Assembly (NCBI RefSeq): GCF_007671675.1
Contig: NZ_VCGW01000002.1
Span: forward strand, 124,001 to 188,000
Direction of reading: 5' to 3'
Length of the DNA: 64,000 bases
From: Marinobacter maritimus
GTDB taxonomy: Bacteria > Pseudomonadota > Gammaproteobacteria > Pseudomonadales > Oleiphilaceae
The translations under genes and the position numbers were made by a program. A model generated the notes under the pieces. It saw nothing but the letters and a program-made list of their open reading frames with translations, searched no databases and had not been told where the DNA came from. Each line of letters begins with the position of its first letter. The first letter of the stretch is position 1. Positions 44,299 to 51,900 of this stretch are shown one piece after another.

Positions 44299-44571
44299 TC
44301 AAGTCCGACGGCTGTCGTTCACATCATCCGAAAGCCAAGCCTTGATCAGCGATTGATAGGGCATATCCCGTTTGTTGGCTTCGATTTTGATCCGATCAAG
44401 CAGGGTTTCCGGCAACCGGAGTGAGATCGTCTTGGTAGAGGGTTTCAGTTTCGGGAACGAAGCCGGCTTGGCCTGACTCCAGTCCAGGTAGTCGGTGGAA
44501 TCGTGGGTTTCCCAAAACTCCCGCTCTTCTGCTTCAGTTTTGAACTCAGGCATCTTTTTTAGTTTGCTCAT
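44299..44571 (-). CDS. brnA: BrnA-type antitoxin (cassette 17)
   Basis: A 90-residue antitoxin: N-terminal acidic toxin-binding part (TEAEEREFWETHDSTDYLDW) and C-terminal ribbon-helix-helix (TISLRLPETLLDRIKIEANKR). It lies downstream of brnT with a 26-nt overlap. The pair is transcribed against the direction of the array. Confidence 0.88.
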   Translation of the reverse strand: MSKLKKMPEFKTEAEEREFWETHDSTDYLDWSQAKPASFPKLKPSTKTISLRLPETLLDRIKIEANKRDMPYQSLIKAWLSDDVNDSRRT

Positions 44572-44857
44572 AAACAGCCCTCTCTTTTCGGTGCATGTTG
44601 CGAGCTGAAATCACCCGAATCAGCGTGCCGTTCTGCCTCAGTGTGAACGTGATGTGGAGTAATCTCTCATCATCGGTTTCACCAAGGGCATGAAAACGGG
44701 CCTCAGCCTGGCTGTGTTTGGAGTCTTCCAGCACCAGAAGCGGCTCATTAAAGAAAATTTCTTCCGCTTCGGACTGGCTGACGCCATGCTTCTCCTCGTT
44801 CTTTCGGGAGTTGCCTTCGTCCCAGTCAAAGCCAGTAACTTGTGCCCAATTGATCAT
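44546..44857 (-). CDS. brnT: BrnT-type toxin (cassette 17)
   Basis: A 103-residue BrnT ribonuclease-type toxin (FDWDEGNSRKNEEKHGVS is the family opening; RLLHITFTLRQNGTLIRVIS; ARNMHRKERAVYE). It reads toward intI, so the cassette must supply its own promoter. Confidence 0.88.
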   Translation of the reverse strand: MINWAQVTGFDWDEGNSRKNEEKHGVSQSEAEEIFFNEPLLVLEDSKHSQAEARFHALGETDDERLLHITFTLRQNGTLIRVISARNMHRKERAVYEQTKKDA

Positions 44858-44861
44858 AAAA

Positions 44862-44880
44862 GTATATTATCAGCATATAC
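44862..44880. promoter_or_regulatory. Operator-like inverted repeat upstream of brnTA
   Basis: GTATAT-TATCAGC-ATATAC, just before the brnT start on the minus strand; likely bound by BrnA. A similar but decayed sequence occurs at 53940-53953. Confidence 0.6.
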
Positions 44881-44895
44881 GCAGGCGTCAACAAG

Positions 44896-44979
44896 TGCTA
44901 ACCAATGCAGGCACGGCGACGCCCTTTACATTGCGCCTTCGGCTCCATTTCAAGGGCGCGCATGCTGCAGGCGTTAAGA
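44896..44979 (+). repeat. attC of cassette 17
   Basis: R'' TGCTAAC, R' GTTAAGA; 'GCAGGCACGGCGACGCCC / TTGCGCCTTCGGCTCC' family. Confidence 0.88.
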
Positions 44980-44985
44980 GGCAAC

Positions 44986-45309
44986 ATGTTCTGGAAGCGG
45001 AGAGAATCATTCAGGCTCATTCCTGTGCTCCCCAAAAACTATCGCAGTATTTGCTTGTACGCGATAGAGGTCGCGTCTGAGCCAAGCGTGGTAATGGATA
45101 ATGGTGTGGTTGCCGACTTCTCCGAGCGAGGTAGGCTTACCCAAAAGGGCATTCGCAACTGTACCAATCTAGAAGTTCGGGATGGGGATGTTGGAATCCT
45201 AGGCTTTCATGATCACCCTGATGAAATGTGGATCAATGAAAACTACCAAGACTTCGCCACCTACTGCGAACACCAAGGTTGGCTACAAATTCAGGGGCCG
45301 GCATCTTAA
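44986..45309 (+). CDS. Hypothetical protein (cassette 18)
   Basis: A 107-residue protein, ATG 44986 soon after the cassette boundary. It has an N-terminal basic patch (FWKRRESFRLI) and a compact acidic C-terminal part (GDVGILGFHDHPDEMWINEN) with His and Asp. No family recognised; no clear signal peptide. Confidence 0.65.
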   Translation: MFWKRRESFRLIPVLPKNYRSICLYAIEVASEPSVVMDNGVVADFSERGRLTQKGIRNCTNLEVRDGDVGILGFHDHPDEMWINENYQDFATYCEHQGWLQIQGPAS

Positions 45310-45375
45310 CAATCGGCTGTTGTCGGACGCTCCTACGCTGGCGCTCCGGTGCGCCGCAAAGCCAAGGCGTTAGTT
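45304..45375 (+). repeat. attC of cassette 18
   Basis: R'' TCTTAAC, R' GTTAGTT; GGCTGTTGTCGGACGCTCC / GCGCCGCAAAGCC family. Confidence 0.88.
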
Positions 45376-45388
45376 GAAAAGGGAAGTC

Positions 45389-45907
45389 ATGCAATTTCAG
45401 GTAGAAATAGCAACAGGTGTGGTAGCAGGTATATTTACCGCTATGCTGATATTCTCGGCTAAAGGCCTCTGGTTAAGAGTAATCGCCCCGTGGTATGCGG
45501 CTTTAAGGTACCAGGGAGCGGACATTGCCGGCAGTTGGTATGCCAAGGTTAAAGAGCTACCAACTGATTTCAATCCTGACACTCAAGATGCTGACGAGGT
45601 TGAGGGCATAGGTTCTAGCACCTTTTCTCTGATTCTTCGCCAAAGTGCCCATCGAATTAGCGGTTCCCTTCAATTTTCTTTTGAGGGTACAGACCGAAGG
45701 TTCAACTTAGATTATGACGTTGAAGGAGAGTATTGGGAGGGTTATATCGCACTGTACTGTAAATCCAAAGATAAAAAGATGTTTAGCCAAGCTTACTTTT
45801 TCATGAAGCTAATTAGTAACGGGCTTGGTCTTTATGGCTCTTTTTCCTTTCGGAATGCTGCAACCGATCAGGTTCAAACAGTGAGTCTTAGATTGGACCG
45901 CAACTAA
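45389..45907 (+). CDS. Membrane-anchored hypothetical protein (cassette 19)
   Basis: A 172-residue protein with an N-terminal membrane helix (GVVAGIFTAMLIFSAKGLWL) and a beta-rich cytoplasmic part (GSWYAKVKELPTDFNPD, SLILRQSAHRISGSLQF, YWEGYIALYC). The layout resembles SMODS-associated or lipocalin-like effector domains, but I cannot assign a family. Start ATG 45389 with AAGGGAAG upstream. Confidence 0.65.
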   Translation: MQFQVEIATGVVAGIFTAMLIFSAKGLWLRVIAPWYAALRYQGADIAGSWYAKVKELPTDFNPDTQDADEVEGIGSSTFSLILRQSAHRISGSLQFSFEGTDRRFNLDYDVEGEYWEGYIALYCKSKDKKMFSQAYFFMKLISNGLGLYGSFSFRNAATDQVQTVSLRLDRN

Positions 45908-45979
45908 CAATTCGCGCCAGTTTGCGGCCGATGGCCGCCGGACGTCCCTGGCGGGCCGCCGCTGCGCTCCGCGTTATGC
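45902..45979 (+). repeat. attC of cassette 19
   Basis: R'' AACTAAC, R' GTTATGC; GGCCGATGGCCGCCGGACG family. Confidence 0.88.
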
Positions 45980-45999
45980 GCTAAGGATTGATTGAGAGT

Positions 46000-46530
46000 A
46001 TGGCATCAGGGGTATCGAACAAATTAACAGGACAAGTCGGAGAGCACCTAGTGTCAGCGGTACTTGGAACGCTGGGTTACTACGCTTCTCCTTATTCCGG
46101 AAACGTACCCGGATTTGACGTCACTGCTGTGCATTCCGAAACACTCAATTCCTTTCCTATTCAGGTAAAAACGAGCACCAAAGGCGCGCTTGTTCAATCT
46201 ACAATCGATAAATGGTGCAGCCACAGTGTCGATGAAGATAATCGGCAGACCGTTGGCAACTTGATACTCCGCAAGCATCCGAACTTGATCTGGATTTTAG
46301 TCCGGTTGAGTGACTCAGGGACAAGCCGTGCTAGGTTTTTCATCTGCAAGGAGTCGGATATACAGAAGAAAATCGTCGCGCGTTATTCAGCCTTTATGGA
46401 GAAGCACGGTTATCGTCGCCCTGGAGGCGGTGCTTCACCGCAAGCGATTCTAAACATCAATGATATCGCTGAGTTTGAGGATAACTGGGAGCTCCTTCCG
46501 GATTATGAGGCTACCGGTGACCTCGCATAA
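46000..46530 (+). CDS. PD-(D/E)XK-like nuclease-fold protein (cassette 20)
   Basis: A 176-residue protein with a pattern typical of the PD-(D/E)XK fold: a helix with GQVGEHLVSAVLGTLGYYAS, then PGFDVTAVHSE (Asp) and FPIQVKTSTKG (Gln-x-Lys). DUF4365-like and restriction-like proteins share this arrangement. The second half is acidic and may bind a partner. A nuclease or defence role is an inference. The ATG at 46000 is preferred over a TTG four codons earlier. Confidence 0.7.
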   Translation: MASGVSNKLTGQVGEHLVSAVLGTLGYYASPYSGNVPGFDVTAVHSETLNSFPIQVKTSTKGALVQSTIDKWCSHSVDEDNRQTVGNLILRKHPNLIWILVRLSDSGTSRARFFICKESDIQKKIVARYSAFMEKHGYRRPGGGASPQAILNINDIAEFEDNWELLPDYEATGDLA

Positions 46531-46608
46531 CCAGTGCAGGCACGGCGACGCCCACTACATTGCGCCTTCGGCTCCATTTCGTGGGCGCGCATGCTGCAAG
46601 CGTTATGT
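46525..46608 (+). repeat. attC of cassette 20
   Basis: R'' GCATAAC, R' GTTATGT; nearly the same as the attC of cassette 17. Confidence 0.9.
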
Positions 46609-46655
46609 AGTTACTGCGCGGCGGTTGCCAAGAATGAGAATAAAGGGGTTTCGCA

Positions 46656-47291
46656 ATGTTTGAGTACACTATAGTCCACTGGATGACATTTCTTGCTGCG
46701 GCGGCTCTTCTGAACTTGTCCCCCGGCCCAGATATCGCGTTCATTCTAGGACAGACCTTGCGCAACGGACGTCGACATGGGTTCGCTGCGATGATTGGTA
46801 TATGGACCGGTGCAGGGTTGCATGTAGTAATGGCAGCGGTGGGTCTTTCCGCAATCCTTGCGACTTCCGCCTTAGCATTTTCTGTTGTTAAGTGGGTAGG
46901 TGCTGCGTATCTAGTCTGGCTTGGTATAAAAATGCTGATGTCGCGTGGTGACTCGTTTATATCCAACGAGGGCGGTAGCAATCAACGGATGCGTTCGATC
47001 TATTGGCAAGGAGTCCTTGTATCTGCACTTAACCCGAAAGTAGCCATATTCTTCCTTGCCTTCTTGCCGCAGTTTGTCGTCGAGGGCGCTGGTCCTGCGA
47101 GTGCTCAGCTGTTCTTGCATGGAACGTTGATCATTGTCGTGGCGGCTTTCATAGAGCCACCTTTGGTTTTGGCGGGGTCAAAGTTAGGAGCATTCTTGAG
47201 GCAAAATCGGCGAGTTGGCTTATGGATGGACCGAGGCCTTGGGGCTCTGTTCGTCGCCTTGGGCGCGCGCCTTGCTGCTAGTACGAGATAA
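46656..47291 (+). CDS. LysE/RhtB family exporter (cassette 21)
   Basis: A 211-residue membrane protein with six hydrophobic segments and the family opening LNLSPGPDIAFILGQTLRNG, then GAAYLVWLGIKML and LVSALNPKVAIFFLAFLPQF. It exports amino acids or related compounds. It has AGGGG upstream of the ATG. A complete transporter is unusual but known integron cargo. Confidence 0.92.
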   Translation: MFEYTIVHWMTFLAAAALLNLSPGPDIAFILGQTLRNGRRHGFAAMIGIWTGAGLHVVMAAVGLSAILATSALAFSVVKWVGAAYLVWLGIKMLMSRGDSFISNEGGSNQRMRSIYWQGVLVSALNPKVAIFFLAFLPQFVVEGAGPASAQLFLHGTLIIVVAAFIEPPLVLAGSKLGAFLRQNRRVGLWMDRGLGALFVALGARLAASTR

Positions 47292-47325
47292 TATCGGTGA
47301 GCGGTGGTGCCGTTTTGCCTTAACT

Positions 47326-47403
47326 ACATAACCAGGCCATGCACCGGATGCCAAAACCTCCGCTTCGCTACGGTTTTGTCACCGGTGATGGCGGGCGTTA
47401 ACC
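47326..47403 (+). repeat. attC of cassette 21
   Basis: R'' ACATAAC, R' GTTAACC; 'CCATGCACCGGATGCCAAAAC / GTTTTGTCACCGGTGATGG' family. Confidence 0.88.
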
Positions 47404-47431
47404 CTTGTGGCCATCACTTTGCAATACTCCG

Positions 47432-47448
47432 TCAATGACGTATATTGA
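47432..47448. promoter_or_regulatory. Operator-like inverted repeat upstream of the cassette-22 toxin
   Basis: TCAAT-GACGTAT-ATTGA, 6 bp before the toxin ATG and overlapping the likely promoter. Confidence 0.5.
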
Positions 47449-47453
47449 TTGTC

Positions 47454-47768
47454 ATGTTTACTATCATCGAAACCCCTACATTTGAAGCGGATGCCAGAAA
47501 AATCTGGACTGAGGAAGAGCGAAGTGCTTTCTTTGCCTGGCTTGCGGCAAGTCCGGAAATTGGCGACCCCATTCCGGGTAGCGGCGGATGTAGAAAGGTT
47601 CGTTGGTCGGTAGCGGGTTCAGGGAAGCGTGGTGGGGTGCGAGTCATTTACTTCACCAAACTGGCAAATGGTGAGATCTGGTTATTGGTGATCTACAAAA
47701 AAGCCGTCAGGGGCAACATACCCGCTCATATCCTGAAGTCGATTCGTGAGGTATTGGAAAATGAGTAA
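47454..47768 (+). CDS. HigB/RelE-type toxin (cassette 22)
   Basis: A 104-residue RelE-superfamily toxin (IWTEEERSAFFAWLAASPEI, SGGCRKVRWSVAGSGKRGGV, EIWLLVIYKK). It is homologous to the broken toxin at 39022 and intact. It probably cleaves mRNA. It overlaps its antitoxin by 8 nt. Confidence 0.9.
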   Translation: MFTIIETPTFEADARKIWTEEERSAFFAWLAASPEIGDPIPGSGGCRKVRWSVAGSGKRGGVRVIYFTKLANGEIWLLVIYKKAVRGNIPAHILKSIREVLENE

Positions 47769-48060
47769 CGAGACACTTAGTGCTGAGGAGCTTGGTAACA
47801 AGCTGCTCCAATCCGTCCAAGAAATGAAAGCGGGTAAAGCTGCACGAACCAGTCGTGTAGAACCTAATGAGGTAGCGCAAGCACGAGGTAAAACGGGCCT
47901 CACCCAGATAGAGTTTGCTGAGGTATTGCATATCTCTGCGCGTACGTTGCAGGAATGGGAGCAAGGTCGACGTGAACCCTCTGGCCCAGCAAAAGCACTC
48001 ATCGAGATTGCTTCCCGCCATCCCGAGGTTATTCGGGAGGGCCTTGAGTTACGGGGTTAA
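47761..48060 (+). CDS. HigA-type antitoxin, XRE family (cassette 22)
   Basis: A 99-residue XRE-type antitoxin (GLTQIEFAEVLHISARTLQE, WEQGRREPSGPAKALIEIAS). Homologous to the antitoxin at 39326. The stop overlaps the attC R'' core. Confidence 0.9.
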   Translation: MSNETLSAEELGNKLLQSVQEMKAGKAARTSRVEPNEVAQARGKTGLTQIEFAEVLHISARTLQEWEQGRREPSGPAKALIEIASRHPEVIREGLELRG

Positions 48061-48129
48061 CAAGCGGCTGTTGTCGGACGTGCCTACGCTGCGCTCCGCT
48101 CCGGCACGCCGCAAAGCCAAGCGTTATGT
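48055..48129 (+). repeat. attC of cassette 22
   Basis: R'' GGTTAAC, R' GTTATGT; GGCTGTTGTCGGACG / GCACGCCGCAAAGCC family. Confidence 0.88.
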
Positions 48130-48218
48130 GGTGCCAACCATGTTACGCTTGCGGGCTTTGGACAACGCTTAACCACGGGTAGCCAGGACGCTACTCATCA
48201 CAGAAAGGAACTCTGACC

Positions 48219-50088
48219 ATGAGCAATCTCATTGCCGCCTGCGTCGGCGATATGCACGTTTGCCCGATCAAAGGGCACGGCTCCTCCCCCATCATGCCCA
48301 ACGGCTCCAACATCCTTGTTGAAGGTAAACCTATTGCTCGCGTTGGTGATGTCACCGGCTGTGGTGCGGTTATTACTCAAGGTTACCCGCTGGCGCTGGC
48401 CGATGGTATGCCGGTAGCCTTTCTTGGTAGCCCCAGCAGCCATGGCGGCTCCATTGTCAGCGGTAATCAGCGAGTGATTTTGGGCGTTGCCACCACTACC
48501 GCACCGGTTGTGGACTTCGCCATGGCTGGCGCACTGGATGATAAAGGCCAGCTTACTCCGGCCGCCAAAGAGTTGCTGGACAAAGATCCACAGGAGTTTG
48601 TGCGCAAAGCGGCGCAGAAAGGAGCGCTAATTGACGAAGGCTTGCCTGACGAATCCCAGAATGACTCGCCCGAAGAAGAGGCGCGTTCCAAAGTCCGGGT
48701 AGAGGCAGGATTCTTTTTTGATGGCACAGGTAACAACCGAAACAACACTCAAGCCTATCAAAAGCAAGTAGATGAATGCCTGACGGCAAATGCTGCCGGG
48801 GCCATGTCAGAAGAAGATTGCAGTAGTGAAGTGTCGCAGATTATGGAGGGTAGTTACCTCAACACTGAAACCAATGTTTCCAAGCTGCAGCGTATGTATC
48901 AGCAGGGCCAACTCCAGGGTGACGAATGGGAACAAGTTCACCGCATTTCAACCTACGTTTCAGGTGTAGGTACAAAGTCCGGCGAATCAGACGACAGCCC
49001 TAGCATGGGGCTTGGTCTTGGTGAGCAAGGGATACTCAAAAAAATTGACGAAGGCTGCAGTTACTTTCTCTTTCAACTAAAACGTAACGTTACTGATCGA
49101 ATCGATGAATTGGTTCTCGATGTGTTTGGCTTTAGTCGTGGAGCTGCTACCGCCCGACACTTTATTAGCCGGGAGGTAAACGATGAAAACAGGGCTTTGG
49201 CCAAAGCCTTCAAGCAAGCGGGTTTTCCATGGCCGAAGAAGATCACCGTTCGCTTTCTGGGCCTGTTCGATACCGTTGCGGGAATTGCCGATCTTGGCAA
49301 TCTGGACTTCTCTGCACATGATTCAGAAGCCGGACGCATTAACGTCAACCTGAGACCGGAAAATGCTGAAAGGGTTGTCCAGTTTGCGGCGCGGGATGAG
49401 CGTCGCCACAATTTTTCACTGAACAGCCTGCGGGGTGAGTCCGGCAACCTGCCGGACCATTTCAGCGAGTGGGTGTTGCCGGGGGCTCATTCCGATATCG
49501 GTGGGGGGTTACTCGGATCGTTTTCATGAACGGGTCGAAGTCCATCCACCGTTGGTGGTCAAAGGGAAAGACCGCCGCAATCCGCAAGCGAGCTTCGAAT
49601 TTTCGCGCATGTTGCAGGAGCGGGCACTGATTAAAAGTGAGTGCTGGATTGGGTCACTGAATCCGCTGGCCACACTGGAGATTGAGCAGGAGCGTCCACC
49701 CGGTTTGCCCGGCGGTGACATTACGCTACGTCTTTGGCTGGACCGGGAGGTTCGGGGCGAATACTCCCGGATTCCGCTGTACCTGATGCACAAGCTGGCG
49801 GTCGACGCGGGTGTGCCCTTCCAGTCCATAAACCCAGAAGTAGAAGGCCTCTCAATACCGCAAGAATTAATGACCGTTGCCAGAAATCTGGCGGCCCATG
49901 TCTGGCATGGCAGCGACCTACTGGTGACCCCAGAATCCCGGGCGTTGCTTAAGCAACGATACATTCACCATTCGGATCATTACTTGAGGCTTGGGCCGCT
50001 TTATCCCTTTAAACCAGCCAAATACGGCAAACGCGCCGTGCATCCAAATAGAGGACAGTGGATTGAGGGCCAATATCATGAGTATTAA
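48219..50088 (+). pseudogene. PAAR-Tle1-type T6SS phospholipase effector with a frameshift (cassette 23)
   Basis: An N-terminal PAAR spike domain (about residues 1-90: VCPIKGHGSSPIMPNGSNIL, VGDVTGCGAVITQGYP) is fused to a DUF2235/Tle1-type lipase domain: EAGFFFDGTGNN, nucleophile elbow DVFGFSRGAATARH, LGLFDTVAG and LPGAHSDIGGG. The frame stops at 49529. One fewer G in the six-G run at 49503-49508 restores GGGYSDRFHERVEVHPP and the frame to 50088 (about 622 residues). This is a frameshift, a phase-variable tract or a sequencing error. As it stands the lipase lacks its C-terminal third. Confidence 0.87.
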
Positions 50089-50695
50089 ACATCTAGCGGT
50101 CAGCATCTATGTTTTGGTGCTTCTGGGGTGTTCGGAACAAGTAGGTTCCGAAGGGCCTCAGAATGGTCCTGAGTCCACGTATAGAAGTATCGCTGTTGTG
50201 GTACCCCAGCATTACGATGCGTGGGTCAATACGTTGATTTTTGAATCTCGTTCCGAAGACATTGGCTGGAGAGCTCCAATTGGTGTAATCACTTGTTGCT
50301 GGAGAGAGTCGTCGGGGAAGCATGCTGAGTGGCAAGCTATGCCAGAGCTGGTGTTGATCAAGTGGTTTTCCTTTGCCGAACAGCAATCCTATGAAGCTCT
50401 GATTCACCTGAAAAACGCTGACGAAATCGAAGAAAAGATGAAGGAAATTGCACCTTTTGAGAGCTTTGGAGAGATAGCGGAATACCCTCGGGACGCCCTG
50501 GTTTTTGGACTGGCGCCGGGCGGGACCGTTGTAGTGTGGATTATGAATCGGAGCGAGAATGCGATTGAGGTTGGGCGTTACATAGCTAAGCCGTTTAACA
50601 ACGAGAAGTCAGACTATTCTCAATGGGTAGATGAATATCTGGAAAAAGAAGGCGAATATCTCCGGGAAAATGGGATCAAACTGGATGGCTGGTAG
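50078..50695 (+). CDS. DUF2931-type lipoprotein, probable T6SS immunity protein (cassette 23)
   Basis: A 205-residue lipoprotein with lipobox LVLLGC-SE. DUF2931-like pattern: YDAWVNTLIFESRSEDIGWR, then a cysteine-containing GVITCCWRESSG and WIMNRSENAIEVGRYIAKP. Its ATG overlaps the last codons of the effector frame (ATG inside CATGAG), as for an effector-immunity pair. A periplasmic-side lipoprotein fits protection against a periplasm-delivered lipase. The binding partner is inferred from position. Confidence 0.8.
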   Translation: MSIKHLAVSIYVLVLLGCSEQVGSEGPQNGPESTYRSIAVVVPQHYDAWVNTLIFESRSEDIGWRAPIGVITCCWRESSGKHAEWQAMPELVLIKWFSFAEQQSYEALIHLKNADEIEEKMKEIAPFESFGEIAEYPRDALVFGLAPGGTVVVWIMNRSENAIEVGRYIAKPFNNEKSDYSQWVDEYLEKEGEYLRENGIKLDGW

Positions 50696-50728
50696 ATGCA
50701 TGTCCTGATAGCTTGGGAGTCAGGCATC

Positions 50729-50806
50729 ACATAACCAAGCCATGCACCGGATGCCAAACCCTCCGCTTCGCTCCAGTTTTGTCACCGGTGATGGCGGGCG
50801 TAATGT
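50729..50806 (+). repeat. Degenerate attC of cassette 23
   Basis: R'' ACATAAC and the same arms as the attC of cassette 21, but the R' core is GTAATGT instead of GTTRRRY (one T lost). IntI cleavage here should be poor, which would lock cassettes 23 and 24 together. Confidence 0.75.
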
Positions 50807-50830
50807 GTTCCCCAAGTTAAGGATCTGATC

Positions 50831-51199
50831 ATGAACTTAGAGTTTGAGCCAGGCAAAAACATAGCGATGAAAATCCCAGCGCACGAGTACGAAAATACCG
50901 TCCGTTTCTACCGAGAAGTCTTGCGATTCAAAGAAATTACGGGAAGCAATGCGGACGACACCCCCAAATTTGAATTTGGCGACAAAGTGCTTTGGCTAGA
51001 CTGCATGCCAGGTTTGAGTCAGTCTGAAATATGGCTAGAAGTCGTTACTAGTGATATCGGTAAAGCCTCTGATTACCTTAAAGAGCAAGGCTGTCACCGT
51101 AGGGATGAGATCGAGTCGCTTCCGAATGGGTTTAGAGCATTCTGGGTATCTAGCCCATCGAATATCATTCACTTGGTTTCAACCAGCGATGACACGTAA
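50831..51199 (+). CDS. VOC family (glyoxalase/bleomycin-resistance-like) protein (cassette 24)
   Basis: A 122-residue VOC protein (KIPAHEYENTVRFYREVLRF; FEFGDKVLWLDCM; SEIWLEVVTSDIGKASDYLK; GFRAFWVSSPSNIIHLV). Two beta-alpha-beta-beta-beta modules. Some family members bind drugs such as bleomycin; substrate unknown. AAGGA precedes the ATG. Confidence 0.85.
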   Translation: MNLEFEPGKNIAMKIPAHEYENTVRFYREVLRFKEITGSNADDTPKFEFGDKVLWLDCMPGLSQSEIWLEVVTSDIGKASDYLKEQGCHRRDEIESLPNGFRAFWVSSPSNIIHLVSTSDDT

Positions 51200-51276
51200 C
51201 AAGTCAATTACGCTCGTTCCGGCCCGATGGACCTCCACCGGATGGCTTTCAGCCGCCGTTTATGCAGGCGTTAGCA
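51194..51276 (+). repeat. attC of cassette 24
   Basis: R'' ACGTAAC, R' GTTAGCA; GGCCCGATGGACCTCCACCGG family. Confidence 0.85.
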
Positions 51277-51333
51277 GTTGCTCTAGGCCTTCCAAATCTT
51301 GAAGGCTGAGTAAAAAAGGAATAATTTGTACTC

Positions 51334-51597
51334 ATGGAAGAGTTTGAATTCGACGAAGCCAAAAGTCAGGCCAATCTGAACAAACATGGTATCGATTTCG
51401 TCGCCGCCCAAGAGCTATGGAAAGACCCGTATCTGCTGGAAATTCGCGCGAAATCAGAAGATGGTCCAAGGTTCGCGCTGATAGGTAAGATTGATGAAAG
51501 GTATTGGTCGGCTATCGTCACATACAGGGAAGGTCGTATTCGTCTGATTTCAGTCAGGCGTTCCCGTAAGAAGGAGGTTGAGCTCTATGAAGGCTAA
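51334..51597 (+). CDS. brnT: BrnT-type toxin (cassette 25)
   Basis: An 87-residue BrnT toxin (FEFDEAKSQANLNKHGIDF, RFALIGKIDERYWSAIVTYR, RIRLISVRRSRKKEVELYE). In array orientation. It overlaps its antitoxin by 11 nt. Confidence 0.9.
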   Translation: MEEFEFDEAKSQANLNKHGIDFVAAQELWKDPYLLEIRAKSEDGPRFALIGKIDERYWSAIVTYREGRIRLISVRRSRKKEVELYEG

Positions 51598-51856
51598 AGA
51601 CTTCGATAAAAAATTCGACGAAGGCCAGGAAGATATTATTGAAGACCTTGACCTGTCCACGGCCCGTCGCTCCAACCTGGAACAAAAGCGAATCAATGTG
51701 GACTTTCCTGCCTGGGTCGTAGAGTCGTTGGATCGTGAGGCCGCGCGTGTTGGTGTTACCCGCCAATCAATCATCAAGGTGTGGCTCGTTGAGCGCCTTC
51801 AAGCAGAATCTGCTAACAAGCCGCTCAATGGTGACGCAGCAGGCGGCGCACATTAG
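51587..51856 (+). CDS. brnA: BrnA-type antitoxin (cassette 25)
   Basis: An 89-residue antitoxin with a C-terminal ribbon-helix-helix (RINVDFPAWVVESLDREAAR, GVTRQSIIKVWLVERL). Its last 15 or so codons (ANKPLNGDAAGGAH) are encoded by the attC itself, so the recombination site is part of the gene. Confidence 0.88.
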   Translation: MKAKDFDKKFDEGQEDIIEDLDLSTARRSNLEQKRINVDFPAWVVESLDREAARVGVTRQSIIKVWLVERLQAESANKPLNGDAAGGAH

Positions 51857-51869
51857 CGGAGCGTTAGGC
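51811..51869 (+). repeat. attC of cassette 25
   Basis: R'' TGCTAAC, R' GTTAGGC; short and less regular in the centre, overlapping the antitoxin 3' end. Confidence 0.8.
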
Positions 51870-51900
51870 AAAAATTAGATAGGCGAGAGGATATTCTGGA

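Noticed and set aside
48159..48190. Possible extra attC upstream of the PAAR gene (GCTTAAC...)
   Set aside because: An RYYYAAC-like core is present but no matching R' core or palindromic arms follow.
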